30,385 nucleotides of DNA from OFTM382 sp964448185 (lineage in GTDB: Bacteria > Planctomycetota > Phycisphaerae > Phycisphaerales > UBA1924), in the NCBI GenBank assembly GCA_964448185.1, contig CAYUVO010000024.1, forward strand, positions 1 to 30,385, written 5' to 3'. Shown piece by piece: positions 1 to 7,950 of this stretch. Position numbers and translations under genes: made by a program. The notes beneath the pieces are model-generated. The model did no database searches, was not told the origin of the DNA, and worked only from the letters and a program-made list of their open reading frames with translations. Within the stretch, counting starts at the first letter, position 1, and the number at the start of each line of letters is the position of its first letter.

Positions 1-432
1 CTGCGTGCGATAACTCTCAAACAAATGATCCCAACTGATCTGATCGAGTGTTATAAGTTTCGTGCCCGGCCCCATCGAACCAATCGCAAATCGAGGCTTA
101 TCCGACGTGCTATGTGCATCCGCCGATGACCTGGCGATCTCGCCCGCCATCTTGTTGAGCGCGAAACATTCGTCTTGAAGATCAAACTCGCCGAGCGTGT
201 GCGCCGCACCGCCAAAGGAATCCGTCTCGATGCAGTCCGCCCCCGCTTCGAGATAAGCCCTGTGGATCTCCTCGATCACGTCCGGCCGAGTCTTGACCAG
301 CACGTCCGTGCAGTTCTCGCAGCCGCAGTAGTCGCCCTCGATCGAGAGGTCTCGGCTGAAGATCTGCGTGCCCATCGCACCATCGAGAATCAGCACACGC
401 TTGGCAAGGAGCTGTTCGAGTGTCTGTGGCAT
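1..432 (-). CDS. metH: Methionine synthase MetH, N-terminal part (partial)
   Basis: Read from 432 downwards, this gives 144 residues of open frame running off the window edge, so only the N-terminus is present. It matches the homocysteine-binding barrel of cobalamin-dependent methionine synthase: an early ILDGAMGTQIF motif, then GCENCTDVL, an ETDSFGG stretch and IGSMGPGTKLI, all in the family order. The full enzyme transfers a methyl group from methyltetrahydrofolate through cobalamin to homocysteine. The ATG at 432 has a GGAG ribosome binding site 7 nt upstream. The 5' side carries a strong inverted structure (506-565) described separately. The cobalamin and activation domains lie outside the window, so a stand-alone homocysteine methyltransferase module (split MetH) cannot be excluded. 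Confidence 0.85.
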   Translation of the reverse strand, partial: MPQTLEQLLAKRVLILDGAMGTQIFSRDLSIEGDYCGCENCTDVLVKTRPDVIEEIHRAYLEAGADCIETDSFGGAAHTLGEFDLQDECFALNKMAGEIARSSADAHSTSDKPRFAIGSMGPGTKLITLDQISWDHLFESYRTQ

Positions 433-505
433 CAAGAATCTCCAACTATCAGGTCAACTTCTGAATCATCCGGATGAACGGATATAACCACCGAAGCCAA
501 GCATA

Positions 506-565
506 ACGCGGATCCTGATCGCTCGCCACCCAGTGGTGAGGGTGAAGAGTTGCCCAGATCCGCGT
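506..565 (-). promoter_or_regulatory. Structured RNA element between rpmE and metH
   Basis: A perfect 9-bp stem (506-514 pairing with 557-565, ACGCGGATC with its complement) encloses a second hairpin at 522-540 (CTC-G-CCAC pairing with GTGG-T-GAG, 3-nt loop). It lies about 75 nt upstream of the metH start and about 45 nt beyond the rpmE stop. No T-run follows on the minus strand, so it does not look like an intrinsic terminator. A cis-acting leader for metH is the more attractive reading, because metH is often under SAM, SAH or cobalamin control, but I could not match it to a named riboswitch consensus. Confidence 0.4.
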
Positions 566-609
566 AGGCTGAGAACGATCCGGGAAACCCCGTACCGCCT
601 TGAATCGCC

Positions 610-846
610 TTATTTGTTGATTTTCTTCGTCTTGCGACCCTTGAAGTAGTCGCCTTGGAACTTCCTCTGGAACTTCTCAACGCGACCCGCAGCGTCAACA
701 AATGCCTGCTTGCCTGTAAAGAACGGGTGCGAGCCCGACCAGACTTCGACGTGCATTTCAGGGACGGTCGAACCGACTTCCATGACGACCTCGCCGTTGT
801 GGAAGACCTTGCAGTTGTAGAACCCGGGGTGGGTGTCTTTTTTCAT
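610..846 (-). CDS. rpmE: 50S ribosomal protein L31 (zinc-free form)
   Basis: A 78-residue protein beginning MKKDTHP with the conserved HPFFTGKQ motif around residues 40-47, the hallmark of bacterial L31. L31 bridges the large and small ribosomal subunits. In type-A zinc-binding L31, four cysteines chelate zinc. Here the CxC-type region reads FHNGEVV and the CSKC region reads WSGS, so the zinc ligands are missing; a lone Cys12 remains. This is therefore the C-minus form. The frame stays open upstream, but the ATG at 846 matches the universal L31 N-terminus. No strong ribosome binding site is seen. A TACTAT hexamer on the minus strand at 910-915 could be the -10 box. Confidence 0.93.
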   Translation of the reverse strand: MKKDTHPGFYNCKVFHNGEVVMEVGSTVPEMHVEVWSGSHPFFTGKQAFVDAAGRVEKFQRKFQGDYFKGRKTKKINK

Positions 847-1105
847 GGTTGAATCTCGCGTCGAACAGAGGGTGGTGACCTGAGCTTTTTTCGGTAGCTC
901 CGGGCCGCAATAGTAGCCCATTGCTCGACTCGGGCCCACATGCCCTCGAAGAGGGAGCAAGATCCTTCCATGCCGGATGCTTGACCTGTTTGCGCCGCTC
1001 GTGACGCTGGATCGTGTGGGGCGTGATGCCGAAGAATCGGCACTTGAGGGCGTCCCCCGAGTTGACGCGGTGGCGTGGCGGGCTAGCCTTGTGCCGATCT
1101 ATCGA

Positions 1106-1178
1106 TCCCCGGTAGCTCAATTGGTAGAGCGAGCGGCTGTTAACCGCTAGGTTGCTGGTTCGAGTCCAGCTCGGGGAG
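1106..1178 (+). tRNA. tRNA-Asn (anticodon GUU)
   Basis: A complete cloverleaf of 73 nt. The 7-bp acceptor stem is TCCCCGG with TCGGGGA (one G-T pair). The D arm is GCTC/GAGC, the anticodon stem AGCGG/CCGCT holds loop CTGTTAA, and the T arm is GCTGG/CCAGC with TTCGAGT. The anticodon GTT reads asparagine codons. The discriminator is G, and CCA is not encoded. It sits at the left border of the compositionally different insert carrying the jet operon, a common position for integrated islands, although I found no duplicated 3' end at the other side. Confidence 0.96.
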
Positions 1179-1219
1179 TTCTTTGCTGGCAAAGACTTAC
1201 GACCGATTCTCAACCGGAC

Positions 1220-1246
1220 GCGCACCCCTTTGATGAGGGGGTGCGC
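1220..1246 (+). terminator. Strong hairpin downstream of tRNA-Asn
   Basis: GCGCACCCC (1220-1228) pairs perfectly with GGGGTGCGC (1238-1246) around a 9-nt loop, 41 nt after the tRNA 3' end. No T-run follows, so it may be a processing or Rho-type stop signal rather than a classical intrinsic terminator. Confidence 0.45.
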
Positions 1247-1405
1247 ACAACCGTGAACTGAATCGAAACTCTACAGCTCAAACCCCACGATGCTTGGTCG
1301 AGCCCGCCAAGGCTTTCTCATGCACGCTCGATGTCTATCTATGTGTATGATTGGCTGCCTGATCTCTGCAGACTTGGCGCTTTCTCATGAGAACATCGTG
1401 CAACC

Positions 1406-2070
1406 ATGAAGCACCGTGACGCCATTCTTGCCTTTCTCACGTCAGCTGATGGACCGGTTTGCGACGACTGTCTGTCAGCGCGAACCCGCATCATGCCTCG
1501 GCAGACAGTCAATCTCAACTGCCGCCGGATGGAGAAGGCAAGTCAACTCGTCCGCACTAAGTTCACTTCATGCCACTACTGTCGGACGGAGAAGATCTGC
1601 AACGTCCCGTCAGGTGGCGCGATCGTTCCTCCCAAGCTACCTGCTCCCGTCGCCAAAACAGACGACCCTCACAAGCTCTGGCATTGGGAAGGCAACGTCC
1701 AAGGTCGACTGGTGACTTGGCTTGAGCAGGAAGGCTGGACGATACACAGCGCCGCCGATACAGCGGCGAAGTCCGCGGGCAAGGACATCATCGCCGAACG
1801 CGACGGGAAGACTCTCTGGGTCAGCGTAAAGGGCTATCCGCGCGGCACAAGAAAACCCACCCTTCCACGCAGGCTCGCCACTGGTTCTCTCACGCGGTCT
1901 TTGATCTCGTGCGATATCGCGATGAGAGCGACGCTGCCGACCTCGCGTTGGGTCTGCCCGACAGCTATGTGACCTACAAGAATCTCACTGCTCGCATCAC
2001 TTGGCTTCGGTCGCATCTCCCGTTCACGATCTATTGGGTGAGCGAGTCGGGCAATGTGAGATCGCAATAG
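1406..2070 (+). pseudogene. Frameshifted PD-(D/E)XK-like nuclease with Cys-rich N-terminus
   Basis: The first frame runs from ATG 1406 with an N-terminal module carrying Cys19, 22, 39, 56, 59 and 65 (a possible zinc-ribbon or winged-helix DNA-binding part). A restriction-endonuclease-like core follows: a glutamate in HWEGN (residue 95), then GKDIIAERDG and LWVSVKGYPRGT, resembling the D...(E/Q)xK strand with serine in place of the acidic residue. Near 1846-1856 the homologous-looking sequence jumps to the -1 frame and continues as KTHPSTQARHWFSHAVFD to a TAG at 2068-2070. Restoring one A in the ACAAGAAAA stretch would give one protein of about 221 residues. No canonical slippery heptamer is seen, so a one-base deletion or sequencing error is preferred over programmed frameshifting. 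Function is unassigned; a nuclease fits the defence context. Confidence 0.6.
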
Positions 2071-2338
2071 CTGCATCTTAGGGGCTGACGACACTTTCAC
2101 GTTGTGCTTGCCGAAGTCATCACGTGTCAAGCGTGTAGCAACTGGCCCCTCTATCAAATCAAGTCTTGCTCTGTCTTACGAGGTCGGATAGGGTTGAACA
2201 AGAAACACGATGCCCTCTCAGCCGCAAAGCCAAGGGCCAAGAAATAGCAGCACACCGTAGAACGCTTGAAGCAACGGTTTGGACTTGATCGCGATTCATA
2301 GAGACTTGTCTAACGATAGCACAACTCCTAGAGCCTGA

Positions 2339-3583
2339 ATGCAACGCAGCCCCATCGAGTTCATGCACTTTGTTACCTCGAACTATCACGTTCTGGCGGC
2401 GATGTGCCGCGATCGCATTAGCTTTCAGACGGACTCCGAGATTACTGCATTCATTCGTTCACACGTCAATGACCAGACCAATCCGACGCGGAGAATCACC
2501 GAAATGAAACGACTGGGCATCCTGACCCAGAGTACCGGAGAATGGGCCCCACCGCCGTTCTTGGTCCGATTTATAGACTCGCTCCACCAACGCCATGTGT
2601 TGGCAACACCTGAAGTCGTTCAGGCATGGGTCGAGAAACTCCAGAAACTTGCCCGCGAGCTTGATCGTTGGCTCGCGGCTCGTGCACAATCGACCACTGG
2701 AGCAGATGACGATCAGGAGGCCCGAGTGCTCCTCCATGAAATCGGGGACACGCTCTACATCGTGAGCGCCACCATCGGGGACAATATCGAACGCATTGGA
2801 ATCGATGTAGCCGAGTATCGAGCGGCTCAAGACGCGGGCCCAATGCGACTGCGTCTGCGACGCCTTGTTGAGTTGTTCGAGAACTACCTCACACCGATCA
2901 TGCGAGTCCTCGAAACGGGGGGCTCGTTCCGTGCGGTGACGCAACAGATTTCCACACAGTGTTCACAAATCTCAAGCCGTCATGGGTTGATCTCTGATCA
3001 GCTCGCAGATGAGGCGCGTCGCCTCCGCCATCGTGTGACGTGGTTACGAAGAACAGTGATTCGGCAGGCGGACGAAGCAATTGCCGAGATTGCGCCGCTC
3101 TGCCATGGAGCTACCCGAGAGTCGCTCATCTCTCGCGGCGTGAACCGTGCCCTCGAAGCCATTCGGCAGAATCACTGGCCAGTTCTCGACCTCAGGAGAC
3201 ACCTGCCTGTCGTTGTGGATCTGGACTCGAGCTTGGCAGGGGATGACGCGATTGAGACCTTCATGCAAGAAATATTTACAGTCAGACAACAACTTCCACC
3301 CATCGTTGCCCCGAGAGTGCCGAGAACGATGCCCCAGCCATGGACGCCAGTGTCGCTCCACGAGCGTTTGATGAACGAGCAGGAAGTGCCTGACTTGATG
3401 GCGTGGCTCATGCGCGAGCCCATTGCGGTCGAGAGCCCTGACAGCACGATCAACCTTCTTTACGGGCTGCTCACCATCGATGCCGACCACATCGCAGCGA
3501 CTGGCTGTGTCAACACCTATATATTCGATCGCATCGCAGTAGACTCGCATCAGTGGTCCTGGAGAAATGCACATGGGGACTGA
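2339..3583 (+). CDS. jetA: Wadjet/Mks JetA-like kleisin subunit
   Basis: A 414-residue soluble protein, first gene of a four-gene overlapping operon. The N-terminal ~80 residues (HFVTSNYHVLAAMCRD... RRITEMKRLGIL) look like a winged-helix domain. A long helical middle follows, rich in Arg and Glu (two blocks around residues 95-240), then a C-terminal part of unclear fold. This layout, and its place directly before a MukE-size protein and an SMC ATPase, fit the MukF/MksF/JetA kleisin, which clamps the SMC dimer and recruits the JetB/MukE subunit. Sequence alone does not let me name the Pfam family, so the call rests mainly on operon position and architecture. ATG 2339 lacks a clear ribosome binding site; ATG 2363 is an alternative. 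Base composition is lower in GC than the flanks. Confidence 0.66.
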   Translation: MQRSPIEFMHFVTSNYHVLAAMCRDRISFQTDSEITAFIRSHVNDQTNPTRRITEMKRLGILTQSTGEWAPPPFLVRFIDSLHQRHVLATPEVVQAWVEKLQKLARELDRWLAARAQSTTGADDDQEARVLLHEIGDTLYIVSATIGDNIERIGIDVAEYRAAQDAGPMRLRLRRLVELFENYLTPIMRVLETGGSFRAVTQQISTQCSQISSRHGLISDQLADEARRLRHRVTWLRRTVIRQADEAIAEIAPLCHGATRESLISRGVNRALEAIRQNHWPVLDLRRHLPVVVDLDSSLAGDDAIETFMQEIFTVRQQLPPIVAPRVPRTMPQPWTPVSLHERLMNEQEVPDLMAWLMREPIAVESPDSTINLLYGLLTIDADHIAATGCVNTYIFDRIAVDSHQWSWRNAHGD

Positions 3584-4232
3584 TCGCGATGCCACAACAA
3601 CTCAGTTCCCTCAATGGTGCGCAGCGGTCTTCCGATCTCTTCGCAAGGGTCGTCATCTATGCCGCGATGACGGGGAGGAGTACTACGATCTTCATCGCAA
3701 TGAACCGAAGTATACATCTCTCTTTGCTGCACTGGGATACACGCTGATCCATCACGAACAAGGCTTCTATTACTTCACCGGCGATTCAACTCTTAGCTCG
3801 AAGCGCCTGAGACAAGTGACGCTATTCATGCTGATCTTGTTCCAAGATCTTGAGGACAACAAGTTCAACGAGCCCGATCGATCGTGGGAACGATCACTCC
3901 TCGATCGGCGTTTTAGAATTCGTGAACTTCCACATTTCGCGACCGCTCAACGTCGAACGCTGATGGATGCTGTGGGAGTTTTTGCAGATGACATCGACCA
4001 AGTTCTCCGATTCTTGCAGCGTCTCGGTGTAATCGAGACGCCCGAAAACGGCACTTTCCGTTTCAGGCCCCCAGTCTACCGCTTCGTGGACATGTTCTTG
4101 GAGTTTGCCGACGATGACCATTGGTCCGATCTAGAGAACCGAGCCACCAAACATGACGATACAATGTCTCCGGATTCACCATCGCCCGAGAGCGATGAGG
4201 ACAATAGCACTACAGGAGACGTACAACTGTGA
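3573..4232 (+). CDS. jetB: Wadjet/Mks JetB-like (MukE-type) subunit
   Basis: About 219 residues, acidic at the C-terminus (ESDEDNSTTGDVQL). Two helical, winged-helix-like halves are suggested: residues near YTSLFAALGYTLIHHEQGFYYF, and VFADDIDQVLRFLQRLGVIETPENGTFRFRP near 140-170, the latter a typical helix-helix-wing pattern. Size, acidity and position between the kleisin and SMC genes match MukE/MksE/JetB, the KITE-type subunit that binds the kleisin. Its start lies inside jetA (11-nt overlap). GGAG at 3561-3564 is 8 nt from ATG 3573 but only 2 nt from the in-frame ATG 3567, so 3573 is preferred. Translational coupling to jetA is likely. Confidence 0.66.
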   Translation: MGTDRDATTTQFPQWCAAVFRSLRKGRHLCRDDGEEYYDLHRNEPKYTSLFAALGYTLIHHEQGFYYFTGDSTLSSKRLRQVTLFMLILFQDLEDNKFNEPDRSWERSLLDRRFRIRELPHFATAQRRTLMDAVGVFADDIDQVLRFLQRLGVIETPENGTFRFRPPVYRFVDMFLEFADDDHWSDLENRATKHDDTMSPDSPSPESDEDNSTTGDVQL

Positions 4233-7072
4233 TGCGTGATCAGGCTGCTCATTTCGGCGTAATGAGATTGATCGCGATCAACAGCGGAAAGTATGAGTAT
4301 GCCGACATCGATCTGACTGGCCCAGTTCACCTTGCAGCACCGAACAACCAAGGCAAAAGCACGCTGGTCAACGCGCTTCAGTTCCTCTATGTCGATGAGT
4401 TGCGGTATATGAGTTTCGGTTCAAGAACTCTCGACGACACACGCCGCCACTACTTCGGAGAGAACCCGTCCTATCTCATCTTCGAGTGCCTGACTCCGCT
4501 AGGTCCTAAGTGCCTGCTTGTTGCAGGCCAGGGCCCCCTAAATAACTGCGATTTTCTTCGGTTCGTATTCGATGGCACATTCAGCTTGGACAACTTCCGC
4601 AACGAAGAAAATCGGCTCCTGACACTCGACCAAATGCGCCCACGATTAGCAGGACGAGGTCTGAGCGAGGTCCGGCCCGGTAACCTGTGGGAAATCCTCG
4701 GCGATCCCAGCACTGCGAGCGACAGCAACTCTCTCCCTCGACTCAACATTCTTCCCGTGCGAACAAAGGATGAGTACAAGGCATTTCGCGCAGCGTTCAT
4801 TCGCCTGCTGTCGTTGAGCAATGTTTCTGCAAGGGAGCTGCGAGAACTCGTCATCACATGCCATGCACGGGAAGTCTCCTGCCGACGGGTCGATGTCGCT
4901 GCCGAGCACAGCGTTGACTTCCAACGCTCTGAACAGGCCGAGCAGGGGCTGGAGTTCACCCTGGCGGTGCAGGATCAAGTCGAGAAAGGCCGCACGATTC
5001 GAGAGAATATTGAGGGAACCGCCACAATCCTTCGTGCGGACGCGCCGGCAGTCGCCGAAGAACTCTGCGGAATATTCGCAGTGATCGGCCAGCACATTCG
5101 AGAGCTGCACACGCAGCGCGACCAGGCGAGTGCTCACTCAACGACACTCAACAACAAAATCCGAGAACGAGAGAGAATGATCGGTGGGCTCGATGAACGT
5201 CTAAAATTCAAGCAGGTGGAGCTGGATACTCTAGATCAACTTCACACGAAATGGGCGTCCACTACAGACTCGATGTTCGAGTGCATGCGCGACAATCTCT
5301 CGGCGTTGACCGACCAGATATCCCGACTGCGGGACGATATCCAACACGCCGATCGGCTTGATCTTGACGCGATGCGGCGAACAACCGACGCGCTACAGAG
5401 TGATCTAACAGCAAAGCAGCATGTCCTGAACAACTGGGATACACGAGCTGTCAATACGCTGAGGGCAATGGGCATCACCGATGTTGACGCTGAGATCGTG
5501 TTCCGTTTGCTCGATGCCCGGCTCCTCGATCTCGCGGTTGGCGATGAGATAGTAATCCATGATCAAGATGCGTTGAAGCAGAAACTGGAATCCATTCGCG
5601 CATTCATCGATGATGAACGTTTTTCTGACGACACGGTGACCATTGACTTAGGAACGATTCACGGCCCGCCACTTGGGGAGCACCGCACCCGCGATGACGT
5701 GCGGCACGATGTGCATGTCGTCGAAACACAGCTCGCTCGCGCACGAGAGCAACTGCACGTTGCAGAGAATCAGACTCACGCCGAGGAAATACTCTCCAAC
5801 AAACAAAGAGAACAGAAAGCCCTCTCGAACCGGGAGCAGGAGTACAACGAGTACCGCATGAAATGGCTCGACCGAGCACAGATTGGAATATCGGTTCAAG
5901 ACCTCGCCAACAAGGTGAAAGGCGAACAGGAGCACATTGTCAAACTTGGCGACGAACTCAGCACGCAGACTACGCGGCTATCCGATCTGGAAGACGTGCG
6001 GAGCAAGTGCGAGCGCGTACGAAACGACATCTCCGCCAAAGCGCAAGCGTATCGAAACCATGAACAGGAAACCCGCATCCGAGCTCCGCTCCAGGCAGAC
6101 ACCGATCCAATCAATGCCCCCGAGAAATCGCTGACATGGGGCGAGATCAATGCACTTGCCCAAGCCGCTGGGCTGCGGTTGAACCACATGATTGAGAACC
6201 TTAAATCGCTCTCTCGTAAACGCAAGCTACTCGATGAAATTCAGAAGAGGATTCTTGCTGCATCAAAGAACTTCGACGGCCAGACCGTGTACTTCAGTGA
6301 CGAAGAGAGTGATTGGGATCGCTTGATCCAGATGGTTGAGTCGCTCGATGAACAGAGGCAAGCTGTCGAGCAGTCGTGGTCGTCGCTGTTCACACGAGTT
6401 GCAGCGAAACTGAGCGATATTCACCATGGCGTGAGGGAGATCAAATCAGCGATCAACCGGATCAACTTAGGTCTTGCGGACTATCGAGTGAGTAATCTCC
6501 GCAGCGTCAAGCTTCATGTGAATGTCGTAAATCACACCTACGATATGATCGAATCACTCACCAATGATGGCGGTATTTTCCAGGATCACGAGAAGATCGA
6601 GCGTGCCAAGAATCAACTGCGAAGATGGATCAAAGACGGGAAAGTGATCGAACTCGATGAACTCTTTGAGCTTCACATTCATGTACACGACATGGATCGA
6701 GATCGCCCCACTCAAGCAAAGTCGCTCGATGAGATCGGCAGTGCTGGTACGGGCATGACAGCCAAGGCGATGGTCTTTATCCAGCTCGTTCGGGCAGTCG
6801 TAACAGAGAAGAAGTACCGACTGCACTTTTTCCTCGACGAAACCGGACAGCTCGACGATCGGAATCTGGAGGCAACCACGAAAATGGCCGTTGATAAAGG
6901 CGTGATGCCCATCACTGCAGACCCCGATGTGAGGATTGAACCCCTCGCTCATCCAACAGTTACCGTGTACTCGCTCGGCCAGAACGCAGGAGGCAAGTTC
7001 ATCATCAACAGTCAACGTACATGCCATGGCCGACGGGTCGTGAAGGATTCGGTCGCCGAGGAAAGCACATGA
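4229..7072 (+). CDS. jetC: Wadjet/Mks JetC-like SMC ATPase
   Basis: A 947-residue SMC-type ATPase. The N-terminal head (LIAINSGKYEYADIDL) carries a Walker A at residues 37-45, APNNQGKST, with Ala where the first glycycle residue Gly is usual. Long coiled-coil arms follow (about 240-390 and 490-730, charged heptad-like sequence). A hinge-like break lies near residues 410-480. The C-terminal head has a signature-like SAGTGMTAK at 838-846 and Walker B HFFLDE with Asp870-Glu871. MukB/MksB/JetC proteins power loop extrusion of DNA; in Wadjet this lets the complex recognise small circular DNA. The GTG start at 4229 overlaps the jetB stop (GTGA), and ATG 4232 follows directly. GGAG at 4215-4218 serves both. 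No zinc hook or second nuclease domain is seen, which argues against SbcC/Rad50. Confidence 0.85.
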   Translation: MMRDQAAHFGVMRLIAINSGKYEYADIDLTGPVHLAAPNNQGKSTLVNALQFLYVDELRYMSFGSRTLDDTRRHYFGENPSYLIFECLTPLGPKCLLVAGQGPLNNCDFLRFVFDGTFSLDNFRNEENRLLTLDQMRPRLAGRGLSEVRPGNLWEILGDPSTASDSNSLPRLNILPVRTKDEYKAFRAAFIRLLSLSNVSARELRELVITCHAREVSCRRVDVAAEHSVDFQRSEQAEQGLEFTLAVQDQVEKGRTIRENIEGTATILRADAPAVAEELCGIFAVIGQHIRELHTQRDQASAHSTTLNNKIRERERMIGGLDERLKFKQVELDTLDQLHTKWASTTDSMFECMRDNLSALTDQISRLRDDIQHADRLDLDAMRRTTDALQSDLTAKQHVLNNWDTRAVNTLRAMGITDVDAEIVFRLLDARLLDLAVGDEIVIHDQDALKQKLESIRAFIDDERFSDDTVTIDLGTIHGPPLGEHRTRDDVRHDVHVVETQLARAREQLHVAENQTHAEEILSNKQREQKALSNREQEYNEYRMKWLDRAQIGISVQDLANKVKGEQEHIVKLGDELSTQTTRLSDLEDVRSKCERVRNDISAKAQAYRNHEQETRIRAPLQADTDPINAPEKSLTWGEINALAQAAGLRLNHMIENLKSLSRKRKLLDEIQKRILAASKNFDGQTVYFSDEESDWDRLIQMVESLDEQRQAVEQSWSSLFTRVAAKLSDIHHGVREIKSAINRINLGLADYRVSNLRSVKLHVNVVNHTYDMIESLTNDGGIFQDHEKIERAKNQLRRWIKDGKVIELDELFELHIHVHDMDRDRPTQAKSLDEIGSAGTGMTAKAMVFIQLVRAVVTEKKYRLHFFLDETGQLDDRNLEATTKMAVDKGVMPITADPDVRIEPLAHPTVTVYSLGQNAGGKFIINSQRTCHGRRVVKDSVAEEST

Positions 7073-7950
7073 ATCAGACAGCAAGACGATTGCTCAACGA
7101 ACTCCAGCAACAAAACAACTATGGAGTCGCAAGATCGCGCGTGCCGCGGACATGTAACTCATTGGTTCAAGAATTAGTAACATGCAACGCCGTCCGCTGG
7201 CGCCCTGCTGGGAGCGGGCAGGTGCTCTACGTCTCAGACTCGGAGGCCTTGAAGGCTGTCATACACCGACACTTTCCACTCGGACTCGATGGCACATCCG
7301 ATGCAATCGTCGATCGCGCCACATCAGTTCTCGCTACGGGTGATGCGAAGCGGGCAAGACGTGGAGCATGCGAAGGTGTGTTCATCCGCTCGACCCGCAG
7401 CTCCACGAGCATCCGATCGGTGGATGGCACAACAGAGATTCCCGTGGCTGATCTCACGCGAACTGCAGGTGGTGCAGCGATCCTTCTAGAGGCCGGACGG
7501 GAATGGTCATTTACTGGAACCGTCGCGGTGATCGAGAACGCCGAGGCGTTTTGGCGGCATGACCGCGTACTCGATGTTGATTTGGCGATCTATTCAGCGG
7601 GTCGCATGTCGTCACGCAGGCTCTTGAAGTGGCTGGCATCCCCAGCAATGCAAGCATGCTCGTTCATACACTGGGGAGACTACGATCCGATCGGAGCGGC
7701 CGAGTATCTAAGATTGGCCCAGGCCTGCCCCGGGCGTGTGAAGATGCATGTCCCCAAACATTTGGATGTGCTGGTGGCCCAATATGGCAATCGGGTACTG
7801 CTAAAAAAACAGGTAGGTACTCTCGATAAGCTACGCTCTATTGTAGATAACCCGACGATTGCAATGCTCATCACCCTCTGGGATCGGCACCAACGCGCAC
7901 TTGAACAGGAAATCCTCCTGATGAATGACGCGATGCCAAGGCTGACGTGA
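7069..7950 (+). CDS. jetD: Wadjet/Mks JetD-like TOPRIM nuclease (compact)
   Basis: 293 residues from ATG 7069, which overlaps the jetC stop in ATGA and has GAGGAAAG upstream. Residues 1-70 form a small helical, winged-helix-like domain. The C-terminal half is a TOPRIM fold: a hydrophobic strand into VAVIENAE with Glu156, then FIHWGDYDPIGAAEYLRL with Asp204 and Asp206 (the DxD metal site). These are the residues shared by topoisomerase VI/Spo11 and JetD nucleases. In Wadjet, JetD cuts the circular DNA captured by JetABC. At 293 residues it is shorter than the roughly 380-400 residues I recall for type I JetD, so the N-terminal region is reduced. The frame is open further upstream to 7021, but inside jetC; the coupled start is favoured. 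Confidence 0.78.
   Translation: MNQTARRLLNELQQQNNYGVARSRVPRTCNSLVQELVTCNAVRWRPAGSGQVLYVSDSEALKAVIHRHFPLGLDGTSDAIVDRATSVLATGDAKRARRGACEGVFIRSTRSSTSIRSVDGTTEIPVADLTRTAGGAAILLEAGREWSFTGTVAVIENAEAFWRHDRVLDVDLAIYSAGRMSSRRLLKWLASPAMQACSFIHWGDYDPIGAAEYLRLAQACPGRVKMHVPKHLDVLVAQYGNRVLLKKQVGTLDKLRSIVDNPTIAMLITLWDRHQRALEQEILLMNDAMPRLT

Noticed and set aside
506..565. Known SAM, SAH or cobalamin riboswitch
   Set aside because: The characteristic conserved core sequences were not recognisable, so only a generic structured element is reported.
1846..1860. Programmed -1 frameshifting in the nuclease gene
   Set aside because: AGA AAA CCC does not form an X XXY YYZ slippery heptamer and no downstream stem was evident. 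A one-base deletion explains it more simply.
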